Under the pieces are notes generated by a model, which saw nothing but the letters and a program-made list of their open reading frames with translations, searched no databases and had not been told where the DNA came from. Made by a program: the position numbers and the translations under genes. From Sulfurimonadaceae bacterium (lineage in GTDB: Bacteria > Campylobacterota > Campylobacteria > Campylobacterales > Sulfurimonadaceae): a DNA stretch of 40,654 nt. The DNA lies in assembly GCA_016744905.1 (NCBI GenBank), contig JADGDM010000021.1:1-40654 (forward strand), written 5' to 3'. The first letter of the stretch is position 1. Every line of letters starts with the position of its first letter. Positions 1 through 7,179 of the stretch are shown here, one piece after another.

Positions 1-1152
1 ATGTTAATGCTCTTTCTATTAGACAGTAGTTTTGAACTCAGCGCGCTAGAAACATTGGCTTGGATACACACCTTTTTACTTGGTTTTATAATGCTTATCA
101 TCTTTGCCGCCATGGCACAACTCTCTGCTGTTTTTAGTGAAACCAAACATCTCTTTGTTGACTTTTTACGTCTGGTCTGGATTTTTTTAATCAGTGGTCT
201 TGTTATTATGCTTGGTGGATTTCTTTTTAATATTAAGCTTTTAGCTCTTGGTGGACTATTGGTTTTGATTGCCTTTGTTATTTATGTTTATGACTTGGCT
301 TTGACTTTGAAAAACAGATCTCGCCGTACCTCTATTACTTTAAGTATGCTCACTTCAAATATCTTTTTACTTTTTGGTGTACTCAGTGGGATAATTATGG
401 CACTTAATTTTTCTGGAGTGCTCAGTGTTGATGGGGGATATTGGAAAAAGCTACATATCGCTTCACTACTTTTTGGGTATGTTCTTGTCACCATTATGGG
501 TGTGTCGACGGTGTTAATCCCTATGTTTGGCGTGACTAAAAGAGTCAGTGATAGAGAGTTTTCTCTTACTTTTTATAGTATGAGCAGTGGAGTTTTACTT
601 TATATCTTGGCCCTGAGTATTGATGCTCTTTTTTTAGTATATATCGCTTATTCACTTGTCTTTTTTTCACTCTCACTGTACCTTTTTCATGTTATAAAGA
701 TGTTAAAAAATAGACGTATTAAAGAGCATGACATTTGGTCACAAAATATATATATTGCCTTTGGTGCGCTTGGCTTATCTATGTTATCTCTGGCCTTCTA
801 TCTTTTTACTCAAGATGTTTTGTTCTTAAAATTAACAACATGGCTATTCCTTGGAGGATTTCTCTCTTTTTTAATGATAGGGCATCTGTATAAGATTGTT
901 CCCTTTCTTGCATTTTTTGAGTATTACTCAGAGTTTATTGGTGAACGTCAGGTGCCTATGTTGCATGAGTTGATTCCACAGCGCGCTGCGATGATGCAAT
1001 TAATCTTTACTATGCTGGGCTTTATCATTGTCTTACTGGCAATCATTTTAAACCTTAGTGTGATTTTTAAGGCAGGGATTTCATTTTTAATTGTAGGGGC
1101 ACTCTTTTTAGTCTCGAATGTCTTCAAAATATTATATAATCATGCAGAATAA
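1..1152 (+). CDS. Polytopic inner-membrane protein, possible heme- or metal-binding (NnrS/heme-copper-like)
   Basis: The 383-residue product is almost entirely hydrophobic, with about ten to twelve likely membrane helices. Three histidines lie in or next to helices: H23 in WIHTFLLGF, H152 in KKLHIASLLFGY and H295 in GHLYKIVPFL. This spacing recalls NnrS-like or heme-copper-oxidase-like proteins that hold heme or metal in the membrane, but I cannot name the family firmly. The frame is open at the first base of the window, so the true start may lie upstream and the gene could be 5'-truncated. It ends 21 bases before the aldehyde dehydrogenase gene on the same strand, which suggests co-transcription. 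No conserved soluble domain is present. Function is inferred only. Confidence 0.6.
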   Translation: MLMLFLLDSSFELSALETLAWIHTFLLGFIMLIIFAAMAQLSAVFSETKHLFVDFLRLVWIFLISGLVIMLGGFLFNIKLLALGGLLVLIAFVIYVYDLALTLKNRSRRTSITLSMLTSNIFLLFGVLSGIIMALNFSGVLSVDGGYWKKLHIASLLFGYVLVTIMGVSTVLIPMFGVTKRVSDREFSLTFYSMSSGVLLYILALSIDALFLVYIAYSLVFFSLSLYLFHVIKMLKNRRIKEHDIWSQNIYIAFGALGLSMLSLAFYLFTQDVLFLKLTTWLFLGGFLSFLMIGHLYKIVPFLAFFEYYSEFIGERQVPMLHELIPQRAAMMQLIFTMLGFIIVLLAIILNLSVIFKAGISFLIVGALFLVSNVFKILYNHAE

Positions 1153-1173
1153 AGTATATATGAGGAACTAATA

Positions 1174-2589
1174 ATGGACGCAAAAGTATTTTTTGGCTCA
1201 GATGAGTATGAAAATGGAAGTTGGAGTGATAGACACTCGCCTTTTAACAATAAAGTAGTTTCACGTGCAGTGATTTGTGGTGCGGATGATGCGGATAAAG
1301 CACTGAAAATTGCACAAAATGCAAAAAAAGATGCGGCTGCTTCTACTTTGTCACAACGCTGTTCGTGGTTACTTGATGTGGCTCAAAAACTGCGTGAGAA
1401 TAAAGAGGATATCGCTACAACTATCACCGATGAAGTAGGTAAACCAATCTCTTTTGCACGTGTTGAAGTTGAGCGTTGTATAGAGACTGTTACTTTAGCA
1501 GCTGAGACTATGAGAACGATGCATGGTGAGACTTTTTCAACAGATGCTATGCCCAGTGGCAAAAAAACATTGGCATATTTCTCGCGTGTTCCAGCAGGTG
1601 TTGTGGTAGCAATTACGCCTTTTAATTTTCCATTAAATTTGGTAGCACATAAATTGGCACCTGCTCTTGTTGCTGGAAATACAGTGGTTCTAAAACCAAC
1701 ACCAGAAGCGCCATTAACTTCATATAAATTTGCAAAACTTTTTATCGAGAGTGAATACGCAGTAAAAGATGCATTGAGTGTTGTTTACGGTGACGCTGAA
1801 GTAGGTGGCGCACTGATTAAAAGTGATATTCCCCGTGTGATTAGTTTTACTGGATCTGTTCCCGTTGGTAATATCATTACTAAGAGTGCGGGTATTAAAA
1901 AAGTAAGTTTAGAACTCGGTGGAAATGCAGCAACTTTTATTGATGAAAGCGCAGATCTAGATCTGGCTGCAGCGCGCTGTGCCTTAGGTGCTTTTGTGAA
2001 TTCTGGTCAGGTTTGTATCTCTCTTCAACGTATCTATGTGCACTCTAAGATTTATGATGAATTTGCTCAAAAAATGGCAGCTGAGAGTGCTAAACTTATT
2101 CTTGGTTCTCCTTATGAAGATGATACATTTATGGGACCTGTTATTGATGAAGAAGCGGCGCTTCGCGCTCAAGGTTGGGTACAAAGTGCTATCGATGAAG
2201 GTGCGCGTCTAATGGGTGAACTAAAGGTTGAGGGCACGATGTTCTCTCCTGTAGTGATGGCAGATGTGACTGATGATATGGCGATTGTTTGCGAAGAAGT
2301 TTTTGCACCTATTGTCTCGTTAGTAAAATGTGAAGACTTTAGTGAAGCGATTCCTAAAATGAATAATTCACCTTACGGTCTTCAGTTCTCTATCTTTACC
2401 AATGACCTTCAAAATACTCAGCGCGCTATCAATGAGCTTGATGCTGGTGGAATTGTCATCAACGATATGCCCACACTTCGTTTTGATATCCAGCCTTATG
2501 GTGGAGTAAAACTGAGTGGAGTAGGGCGTGAGGGTCCTAAGTTTGCTATTGAAGAGATGACAGAAATTAAATCAGTAGTTATCGCTTAA
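1174..2589 (+). CDS. NAD(P)-dependent aldehyde dehydrogenase
   Basis: A 471-residue aldehyde dehydrogenase superfamily enzyme that oxidises an aldehyde to the acid in the cytoplasm using NAD(P). The catalytic set is complete: N151 in PFNFP, general base E247 in LELGGN and nucleophile C281 in SGQVC. The cofactor-site motif FTGSVPVG precedes the glutamate and the C-terminal PYGGVKLSGVGREG is present. Length is normal for the family (about 470-500). Its style resembles the lactaldehyde/non-phosphorylating glyceraldehyde-3-phosphate type, but the substrate cannot be read from sequence. A GAGGA ribosome site sits a few bases before the ATG. The DUF523 gene follows with no gap, so the two are probably translated from one message. 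Confidence 0.9.
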   Translation: MDAKVFFGSDEYENGSWSDRHSPFNNKVVSRAVICGADDADKALKIAQNAKKDAAASTLSQRCSWLLDVAQKLRENKEDIATTITDEVGKPISFARVEVERCIETVTLAAETMRTMHGETFSTDAMPSGKKTLAYFSRVPAGVVVAITPFNFPLNLVAHKLAPALVAGNTVVLKPTPEAPLTSYKFAKLFIESEYAVKDALSVVYGDAEVGGALIKSDIPRVISFTGSVPVGNIITKSAGIKKVSLELGGNAATFIDESADLDLAAARCALGAFVNSGQVCISLQRIYVHSKIYDEFAQKMAAESAKLILGSPYEDDTFMGPVIDEEAALRAQGWVQSAIDEGARLMGELKVEGTMFSPVVMADVTDDMAIVCEEVFAPIVSLVKCEDFSEAIPKMNNSPYGLQFSIFTNDLQNTQRAINELDAGGIVINDMPTLRFDIQPYGGVKLSGVGREGPKFAIEEMTEIKSVVIA

Positions 2590-3045
2590 TTGTCTTTGAA
2601 AAAACAATCCATCATCGTTAGTAGCTGCCTTTTAGGTGAGCTCTGTCGCTATGATGGTACTGCTAAAAATACCCTAGAGCTCTCCAATGTTCTGGATAAT
2701 TATAATATCATCCCTTTCTGCCCTGAAGCCCCTTTGTTTGGAACGCCACGTGAACGTATTTCTGTTGTAATCGTTCATGGAAAAAACCGTATTTGGATAG
2801 ATAATACTAAAGTAGATGTAACAGATAAGTTAGTAGACTATATCGATGACTTCCTCTCACTGCATAAAGAGGTGACTCTTGCACTATTAAAATCTAAGTC
2901 TCCCTCATGTGGATATAAAACTACCCCAGTATTGGATGTGGATTTGAAAAAACTTTTTAATGGAAATGGAATAGCGGCGCAGATGTTTGAAGATAAAGGT
3001 TTAGAGGTTATAGATGAGATGAATTTTTTAGAAAAACTTATCTAA
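2590..3045 (+). CDS. DUF523 family protein (YbbK-like)
   Basis: A small 151-residue cytoplasmic protein of the DUF523 family, whose biochemical role is not established. The family signature is clear: SSCLLGELCRYDG with C13 and C19, FCPEAPLFGTPR with C44, and KSKSPSCGYK with C107. The four conserved cysteines suggest a metal or thiol site. Family members are often fused to DUF1722; this one is not. Translation appears to start at TTG directly after the aldehyde dehydrogenase stop codon, because no ATG allows the conserved SSCLLG motif to be included. This implies translational coupling. Its 3' end overlaps by 8 bases the end of the convergent gene at 3038-3949. Confidence 0.85.
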   Translation: MSLKKQSIIVSSCLLGELCRYDGTAKNTLELSNVLDNYNIIPFCPEAPLFGTPRERISVVIVHGKNRIWIDNTKVDVTDKLVDYIDDFLSLHKEVTLALLKSKSPSCGYKTTPVLDVDLKKLFNGNGIAAQMFEDKGLEVIDEMNFLEKLI

Positions 3046-3949
3046 CCCCTTTTGCGTAAAGACTCAAACCTTCTCTAATATTTTTCATACTATAGAGATC
3101 ATCTATCTTTACATAGGTACAACCCTTAGGAAGATTAAAAGTTACTTTCCAGGTTTTTTTATCTCTTTTGTACACTTTGACCAAATGCATTGTTTTATCA
3201 TAAAAAGCGATATTTGGAAACCAATTATTTTTTCCAAGACTGTGTATGGTTAATTTCTTGGTCTTTGACACATCAATCCAGTGTGCATTATGTGCACGAT
3301 TTAGTGTCATATTCTGTTTGTTTTTAATACTTTTTAGATCTAAGTGTGCTTGTGACATATCAATAATATAGTGCCAGTCGTCTTCACTACTTCTATTAAT
3401 GTCTAGAATTTCACAATGTTGTTTACGAAGTGCATCACGTAGTAAAATAGGATCCGTTACATACTCAGTTTTTAAACTGATTTGCCAATGAAATCCACTC
3501 TCGTCTATTTTTGAGTTTTTTGTAATATAGCGGTAGTAACCCATCGAACGTAATGATTCTGACATCAGTTTTATAAAGTAAAGAGAATTCCCATTGCTGG
3601 TAAAAGTGAGATTAAGATTTTGTGGTTTATCAAAAAATAGTTTTAAAAGACCATTCTCTTTTAAAGTATCTACAATTTTAACAACATCAAGTCTATCTTG
3701 TATGATAAACTCATCACTATCTTCAAAGAGAATATGAATAAAATTCTCATTTTTTAAATATTGGTCTTCTCCAAGTAGTGTTTGAATCTTCTCTTCTATA
3801 CGCTGCTTAAGAGTCAGTTCTATAATTTCTTGTGTATTAAAAGTATGGAGCTCAGATGTTTGATTGTACTCATGATGTTGATCAAGTAACTGAGGTTCCG
3901 CAAGGAGAGAGAGGGTTGTAATAAGAAGTAAAAAAAGAATTTTTACCAA
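3038..3949 (-). CDS. Conserved periplasmic protein of unknown function
   Basis: The 303-residue product opens with a cleavable signal peptide (hydrophobic ILFLLLITTLSLLA followed by EP), so it is probably exported to the periplasm. No catalytic motif or named domain is recognised; the rest is a mixed hydrophilic sequence with few cysteines. The start is TTG at 3949, preceded by AGAGG and lying inside the last bases of the RodZ-like gene, which implies coupled translation. It is the last gene of the rpmE-rsmI-rlmB-RodZ-like series. I recall a comparable pair of membrane and periplasmic proteins after the rRNA methyltransferases in Campylobacter and Helicobacter, which suggests a conserved joint envelope role, but that is inference. 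Confidence 0.7.
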   Translation of the reverse strand: MVKILFLLLITTLSLLAEPQLLDQHHEYNQTSELHTFNTQEIIELTLKQRIEEKIQTLLGEDQYLKNENFIHILFEDSDEFIIQDRLDVVKIVDTLKENGLLKLFFDKPQNLNLTFTSNGNSLYFIKLMSESLRSMGYYRYITKNSKIDESGFHWQISLKTEYVTDPILLRDALRKQHCEILDINRSSEDDWHYIIDMSQAHLDLKSIKNKQNMTLNRAHNAHWIDVSKTKKLTIHSLGKNNWFPNIAFYDKTMHLVKVYKRDKKTWKVTFNLPKGCTYVKIDDLYSMKNIREGLSLYAKGVR

Positions 3950-4716
3950 TTTTTACCTCTATTTCTATTTTTAAACTCACTTTTTGAGATTTTTTCTAAG
4001 GTACCATTTTCGTATATTAATCGCATCTTTTTTGTTTCTCTAAACTTGATGATTTCATCACCCAATTCAAAGTCTACATTTCCATGTCCAGATACAATTA
4101 ACCATGAATCTTCACCATTAAGTTCAATCTCTTTTTTAGTGATCTTTTGAGTTTTTTCATAAGTAGTCAAGTTTACCATTCCAATCCAAAGTTTTGTATT
4201 TGGCTTGATAATAAGTTTGGTAGGTAAAATAGGTTCTTGAACGGTATTATTATTGATATTTTGAAGTTCTTGGTCTGTGATAATAAGTTCATCAGTATCA
4301 ATAAGTGGCTCTTGTATTTTATCTTTGACTTGATCAATAGCGCTATTATTTATCTCCAAAGCACTCTCTTCTGTAGCACTTGTATTACTTTGTGTTAGTA
4401 CAAAAATAACTACTAAAACAATACTGATTAGGGCCATCGATACGTATTGAAGTGTTTTGCTTTTGGAAGGGGCATAGATAGCTTGTTCGACTTTTTTAAT
4501 AGGCTCATTGACTCTGCCTTCAAACTCGGCGCGCAGTGCACTAAGATCTACTGAGTACTCTCTCTCTAATATGGAGATAAATCCAGAAAATTGAACCTTG
4601 TTAAGGCTTTCAAAATCTTTATTTAAAATGTGTTCAATGGTAAGCTTCGCAATATGCGTGGTTTCGTAGATGCGTTGGGCACCTAGGGTCTTTAATGTTT
4701 CAAAGCTATTTTCCAT
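3943..4716 (-). CDS. RodZ-like protein: N-terminal HTH, one membrane helix, periplasmic domain
   Basis: The 257-residue protein has the RodZ layout. Residues about 1-70 form a helix-turn-helix fold of the RodZ type (TLGAQRIYETTHIAKLTIEHI followed by a DFESL-type turn). One membrane helix lies around residues 90-110 (MALISIVLVVIFVLT). A linker rich in Glu, Asp and Asn leads to a beta-rich periplasmic domain after TKLWIGMVNL. RodZ ties MreB filaments to the membrane and helps set cell shape; here that role is inferred from architecture. The ATG overlaps the rlmB stop codon by one base (TAATG), so translation is coupled to rlmB. The downstream periplasmic protein is encoded with a 7-base overlap and may be a partner. 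Confidence 0.65.
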   Translation of the reverse strand: MENSFETLKTLGAQRIYETTHIAKLTIEHILNKDFESLNKVQFSGFISILEREYSVDLSALRAEFEGRVNEPIKKVEQAIYAPSKSKTLQYVSMALISIVLVVIFVLTQSNTSATEESALEINNSAIDQVKDKIQEPLIDTDELIITDQELQNINNNTVQEPILPTKLIIKPNTKLWIGMVNLTTYEKTQKITKKEIELNGEDSWLIVSGHGNVDFELGDEIIKFRETKKMRLIYENGTLEKISKSEFKNRNRGKNW

Positions 4717-5393
4717 TATCTCATCCTATCCATTAAAATTGCGCCAGCTACACTGACATTTAGAGAATCAAAGTTGTTTTTCATTGAAATCGAGACTCTG
4801 TTTTCAATCTTTTTTAGAGTACGTGGTGAAATTCCTTCACCTTCTGCACCAAGAATTAAGGCACGTCTGCCTTTGAATGTCGCTTCACGTATATCTTGAC
4901 CATCCATATCTGCAGCATATAAAGAGTACTCTGCCATAGACAGTTCGTTTAATACATCATGAATATTGGTGTGTACAATAATTGGCATATCCAAAAGTGC
5001 GCCTGTACTTGTACGTACTATCGGTGCAAGCTGAATATTTTTTAGTCCAGTTATGACAATACCGTCAACACCAAGTGCGTAAGCTGAACGAACCAATGCT
5101 CCAATATTGCCTACATCACTGAGCGCACTGAGGACTAAGATAAAATTAGAGTTTGCATACAGAGAGCTGTCGCTAAGTTCTATCTCTTCCATCTCACATA
5201 AAAAACCTTGATGATTGGCATTTTTAGTCATTTTTTGAGCAGCTTCATGAGGGATGCGTTTAAGTTCAATCCCCAACTTGTGTAGTTCAGAGAACTCTTT
5301 TTGATCTAAGTCTTTAGAAATGAAGAGTGTCTTTATTTTATCTTTGTGATGATCAATGGCATAAGCCACTGGTTGTTTTCCATAAATTAACAT
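4716..5393 (-). CDS. rlmB: 23S rRNA (guanosine-2'-O)-methyltransferase, TrmH/SpoU family (RlmB)
   Basis: A 225-residue SPOUT-superfamily methyltransferase that in the RlmB subgroup methylates the 2'-O of a guanosine in 23S rRNA domain V, using S-adenosylmethionine. All three SpoU motifs are visible: SDVGNIGALVRSAYALG (motif 1), ILGAEGEGIS (motif 2) and SLNVSVAGAILMDRM (motif 3, forming the trefoil knot). The N-terminal part (YGKQPVAYAI) resembles the RNA-binding substrate domain of RlmB but is short. It lies between rsmI and the RodZ-like gene on the same strand. Other TrmH-type methyltransferases are possible, but the neighbourhood supports RlmB. Confidence 0.88.
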   Translation of the reverse strand: MLIYGKQPVAYAIDHHKDKIKTLFISKDLDQKEFSELHKLGIELKRIPHEAAQKMTKNANHQGFLCEMEEIELSDSSLYANSNFILVLSALSDVGNIGALVRSAYALGVDGIVITGLKNIQLAPIVRTSTGALLDMPIIVHTNIHDVLNELSMAEYSLYAADMDGQDIREATFKGRRALILGAEGEGISPRTLKKIENRVSISMKNNFDSLNVSVAGAILMDRMR

Positions 5394-5425
5394 AGAGTGA
5401 TTCTATCTAAATAATTCTTAAGGAA

Positions 5426-6241
5426 TTATTCAGTTTCTAAAAGCCTTGTGTAGCAGGCTTTTGGCGTCTCTCCTGTAATCCTTGCAATAAGTTTAGCAGC
5501 AACTTTTTTTGGTAAATCAAAAGATAAAATATCACGTTCGTTAAATGTGGTTTCATTCTGGGTTTTTGCTTCAATGACAACAACCCATTCGCCTTTAATA
5601 TTGCTACCAACACTCGCTTGAACGTCCAGTACGCTGCCACTGTAAAATGTTTGGTGCTTTTTAGTGATTTCCTTGGCTAAAAAGATTTGACGTGAACTAT
5701 CAAGTTCAGCTATTTCACTAAGTAATTTACTGAGTCTATGAGGAGATTCATACAATACAGTAGTGTAACCGTTATACAGGGCTTCATTCAGATCTTTGGC
5801 TCTATTGCTTCCCTTGTGTGCTAAAAATCCTAAAAATAGCATTTTAGTTGCTACAAACCCACTGGCAACAAAAGCAGTGAGTACAGCATTTGCACCGGGA
5901 AGAATATCATATTCAATGTTATTGGCAGCACAATACCTGACAAGTTCTTGACCTGGATCGCTGATACCGGGCATTCCTGCATCACTAACATAGATAATAT
6001 TTTGTTCAAAATATTCAGGGCTTAGTTTTTCAATGAAGTATGATTCATTATGTGAATGTAGAGAAGTGAAGTTCTGCTCTTTTTCAATAAGCAGACCGTG
6101 ACGTTCTTTTAAAATATGTATCAGTTTTTTAGTGACTCTGGTATCTTCGCAAAGTAAGATGTCAGCATTTTGAAATGATTCGATAGCGCGTAGTGAAATA
6201 TCAGAAATATTACCGATAGGTGTTGGAACAAGTGTTAGCAT
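5426..6241 (-). CDS. rsmI: 16S rRNA (cytidine-1402-2'-O)-methyltransferase RsmI
   Basis: A 271-residue tetrapyrrole-methylase-fold enzyme that methylates the 2'-O of C1402 in the decoding centre of 16S rRNA with S-adenosylmethionine. The N-terminal LVPTPIGNISDISLRAIE and ILLCEDTRVTKKL motifs are diagnostic of RsmI, followed by SDAGMPGISDPGQELVR and the PGANAVLTAFVASGF segment around the cofactor pocket. Length is normal for the family. The ATG at 6241 places the conserved LVPTPIGN right at the N-terminus. The gene is 32 bases upstream of rlmB on the same strand and 90 bases downstream of rpmE. Confidence 0.93.
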   Translation of the reverse strand: MLTLVPTPIGNISDISLRAIESFQNADILLCEDTRVTKKLIHILKERHGLLIEKEQNFTSLHSHNESYFIEKLSPEYFEQNIIYVSDAGMPGISDPGQELVRYCAANNIEYDILPGANAVLTAFVASGFVATKMLFLGFLAHKGSNRAKDLNEALYNGYTTVLYESPHRLSKLLSEIAELDSSRQIFLAKEITKKHQTFYSGSVLDVQASVGSNIKGEWVVVIEAKTQNETTFNERDILSFDLPKKVAAKLIARITGETPKACYTRLLETE

Positions 6242-6280
6242 GAATAAACTTTAAGTGAAGGTTTTTGAAGATGAAGGGTT

Positions 6281-6303
6281 TCAAATGAGAAAATCTCATT
6301 TGA
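6281..6303. other. Perfect 10-bp hairpin between rpmE and rsmI
   Basis: A 10-bp perfect stem (TCAAATGAGA / TCTCATTTGA) with a 3-base AAA loop sits in the 90-base gap between rpmE and rsmI. No strong T-run follows on the reverse strand, so it may be an attenuator or RNA processing/stability element rather than a full terminator. It lies about 40 bases before the rsmI start codon. Confidence 0.5.
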
Positions 6304-6308
6304 GGATT

Positions 6309-6333
6309 TAAAAAAGTAAAAAAATACTTTTTT
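6309..6333 (-). terminator. A/T-rich hairpin at the rpmE 3' end
   Basis: The stem AAAAAAGTA/TACTTTTTT with a short A-rich (U-rich on the transcript) loop overlaps the end of rpmE. The transcript would contain long U-runs, as in a weak intrinsic terminator. Together with the adjacent hairpin it may reduce read-through from the highly expressed ribosomal gene into rsmI. Confidence 0.4.
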
Positions 6334-6532
6334 AGTCCATTGCATAACGTTTTTTGAATTTCTCAATACGTCCAGCTGTATCAACAATTTTTTGTGAACC
6401 AGTATAAAACGGGTGACAATCATTACAGATATCGATACGCATTGTATCTTTAGTACTTTTAGTAGTAAACTCGTTACCACATGCACATGTTACTGCACAT
6501 TCAACTGATGTAGGGTGAATCTCTTTTTTCAT
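6332..6532 (-). CDS. rpmE: 50S ribosomal protein L31, zinc-binding (C+) form
   Basis: A 66-residue ribosomal protein L31 (bL31) of the large subunit. It keeps the four cysteines of the zinc-ribbon form: C16 and C18 in TCACGN, C36 and C39 in [10 protein letters not shown]. The [19 protein letters not shown] segment is typical. Possession of the C+ paralogue means it can also store zinc; many bacteria swap it for a cysteine-free form when zinc is scarce, which is known for the family but not shown here. An AGGAAA ribosome site precedes the ATG at 6532. It heads the reverse-strand cluster and is divergent from the peroxiredoxin gene across 155 bases. Confidence 0.97.
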   Translation of the reverse strand: MKKEIHPTSVECAVTCACGNEFTTKSTKDTMRIDICNDCHPFYTGSQKIVDTAGRIEKFKKRYAMD

Positions 6533-6646
6533 TATATTTCCTGTTTTGATACACGCTTAATACGTATATCTATATATTTTAATCCGTATAGGTGCGGATA
6601 TTTGAAGACGAATTTTAGCGAAATATTCCTATATATGCAATTAAAG

Positions 6647-6659
6647 CACTAAATTAGTG
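6647..6659. promoter_or_regulatory. 13-base perfect palindrome upstream of the peroxiredoxin gene
   Basis: CACTAAATTAGTG is a perfect dyad with 6-base arms around one central base, placed 28 bases before the peroxiredoxin ATG and close to a possible -10 (TAGTAT). The position fits an operator for a dimeric repressor of an oxidative-stress gene. It does not match a Fur/PerR box that I recognise, so the regulator is unknown. Confidence 0.35.
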
Positions 6660-6687
6660 TAGTATTTTACAAATTAAAGGAGAACTT

Positions 6688-7155
6688 ATGTTAGAAGTTG
6701 GAATGAAAGCACCAGAATTTTGTCTGCCAAATCAAGATGATGTTGAAATTTGTATGAGAGATTTGAAGGGAAAATGGATTGTTTTATACTTTTATCCACG
6801 TGACAATACTCCTGGATGTACGACTGAAGCGTGTGAGTTTACAGAAGCAACGCCACAGTTTGATGATATGAGCGCAATTATTTTAGGCGTGAGTGCAGAC
6901 AGTACCAAAAAGCATCGTAATTTTATAGAGAAAAAAGAGTTGGGTATTACGCTTTTAAGTGATGAAGATACATCTATGATGCAAGAGTACGGTGTTTGGA
7001 AAATGAAAAAAAATTATGGTAAAGAGTATATGGGAATAGTAAGAACCACTTTAATTATTGATCCAAAAGGAAATATAGCAGAAGTTTGGAATAATGTTAG
7101 AGTAAAAGATCATGTAGAAAAAGTTAGAGTAAGATTAGAAGAGTTACAAGCCTAG
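6688..7155 (+). CDS. bcp: Thioredoxin-dependent thiol peroxidase (Bcp/PrxQ-type peroxiredoxin)
   Basis: A 155-residue peroxiredoxin that reduces hydrogen peroxide and organic peroxides in the cytoplasm and is recycled by thioredoxin. The peroxidatic cysteine is C44 in FYPRDNTPGCTTEACEF, with resolving C49 five residues later, the pattern of the Bcp/PrxQ class. Two further cysteines (C12, C22) lie near the N-terminus and are less usual. Length is normal. A strong AAAGGAG ribosome site precedes the ATG. It is a single-gene unit: divergent from rpmE, with a palindrome in its upstream region and ending in a hairpin that contains its own stop codon. Confidence 0.95.
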   Translation: MLEVGMKAPEFCLPNQDDVEICMRDLKGKWIVLYFYPRDNTPGCTTEACEFTEATPQFDDMSAIILGVSADSTKKHRNFIEKKELGITLLSDEDTSMMQEYGVWKMKKNYGKEYMGIVRTTLIIDPKGNIAEVWNNVRVKDHVEKVRVRLEELQA

Positions 7156-7165
7156 GCTTGTAACT
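7142..7165. terminator. Bidirectional terminator of bcp and the DUF3373 gene
   Basis: A perfect 24-base palindrome (arms AGTTACAAGCCT and its complement) spans the bcp stop codon. The convergent DUF3373 gene ends 15 bases further on, so one hairpin serves both transcripts. The following T/A tract is short. Confidence 0.7.
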
Positions 7166-7179
7166 TTAAAAGTTAAAGA

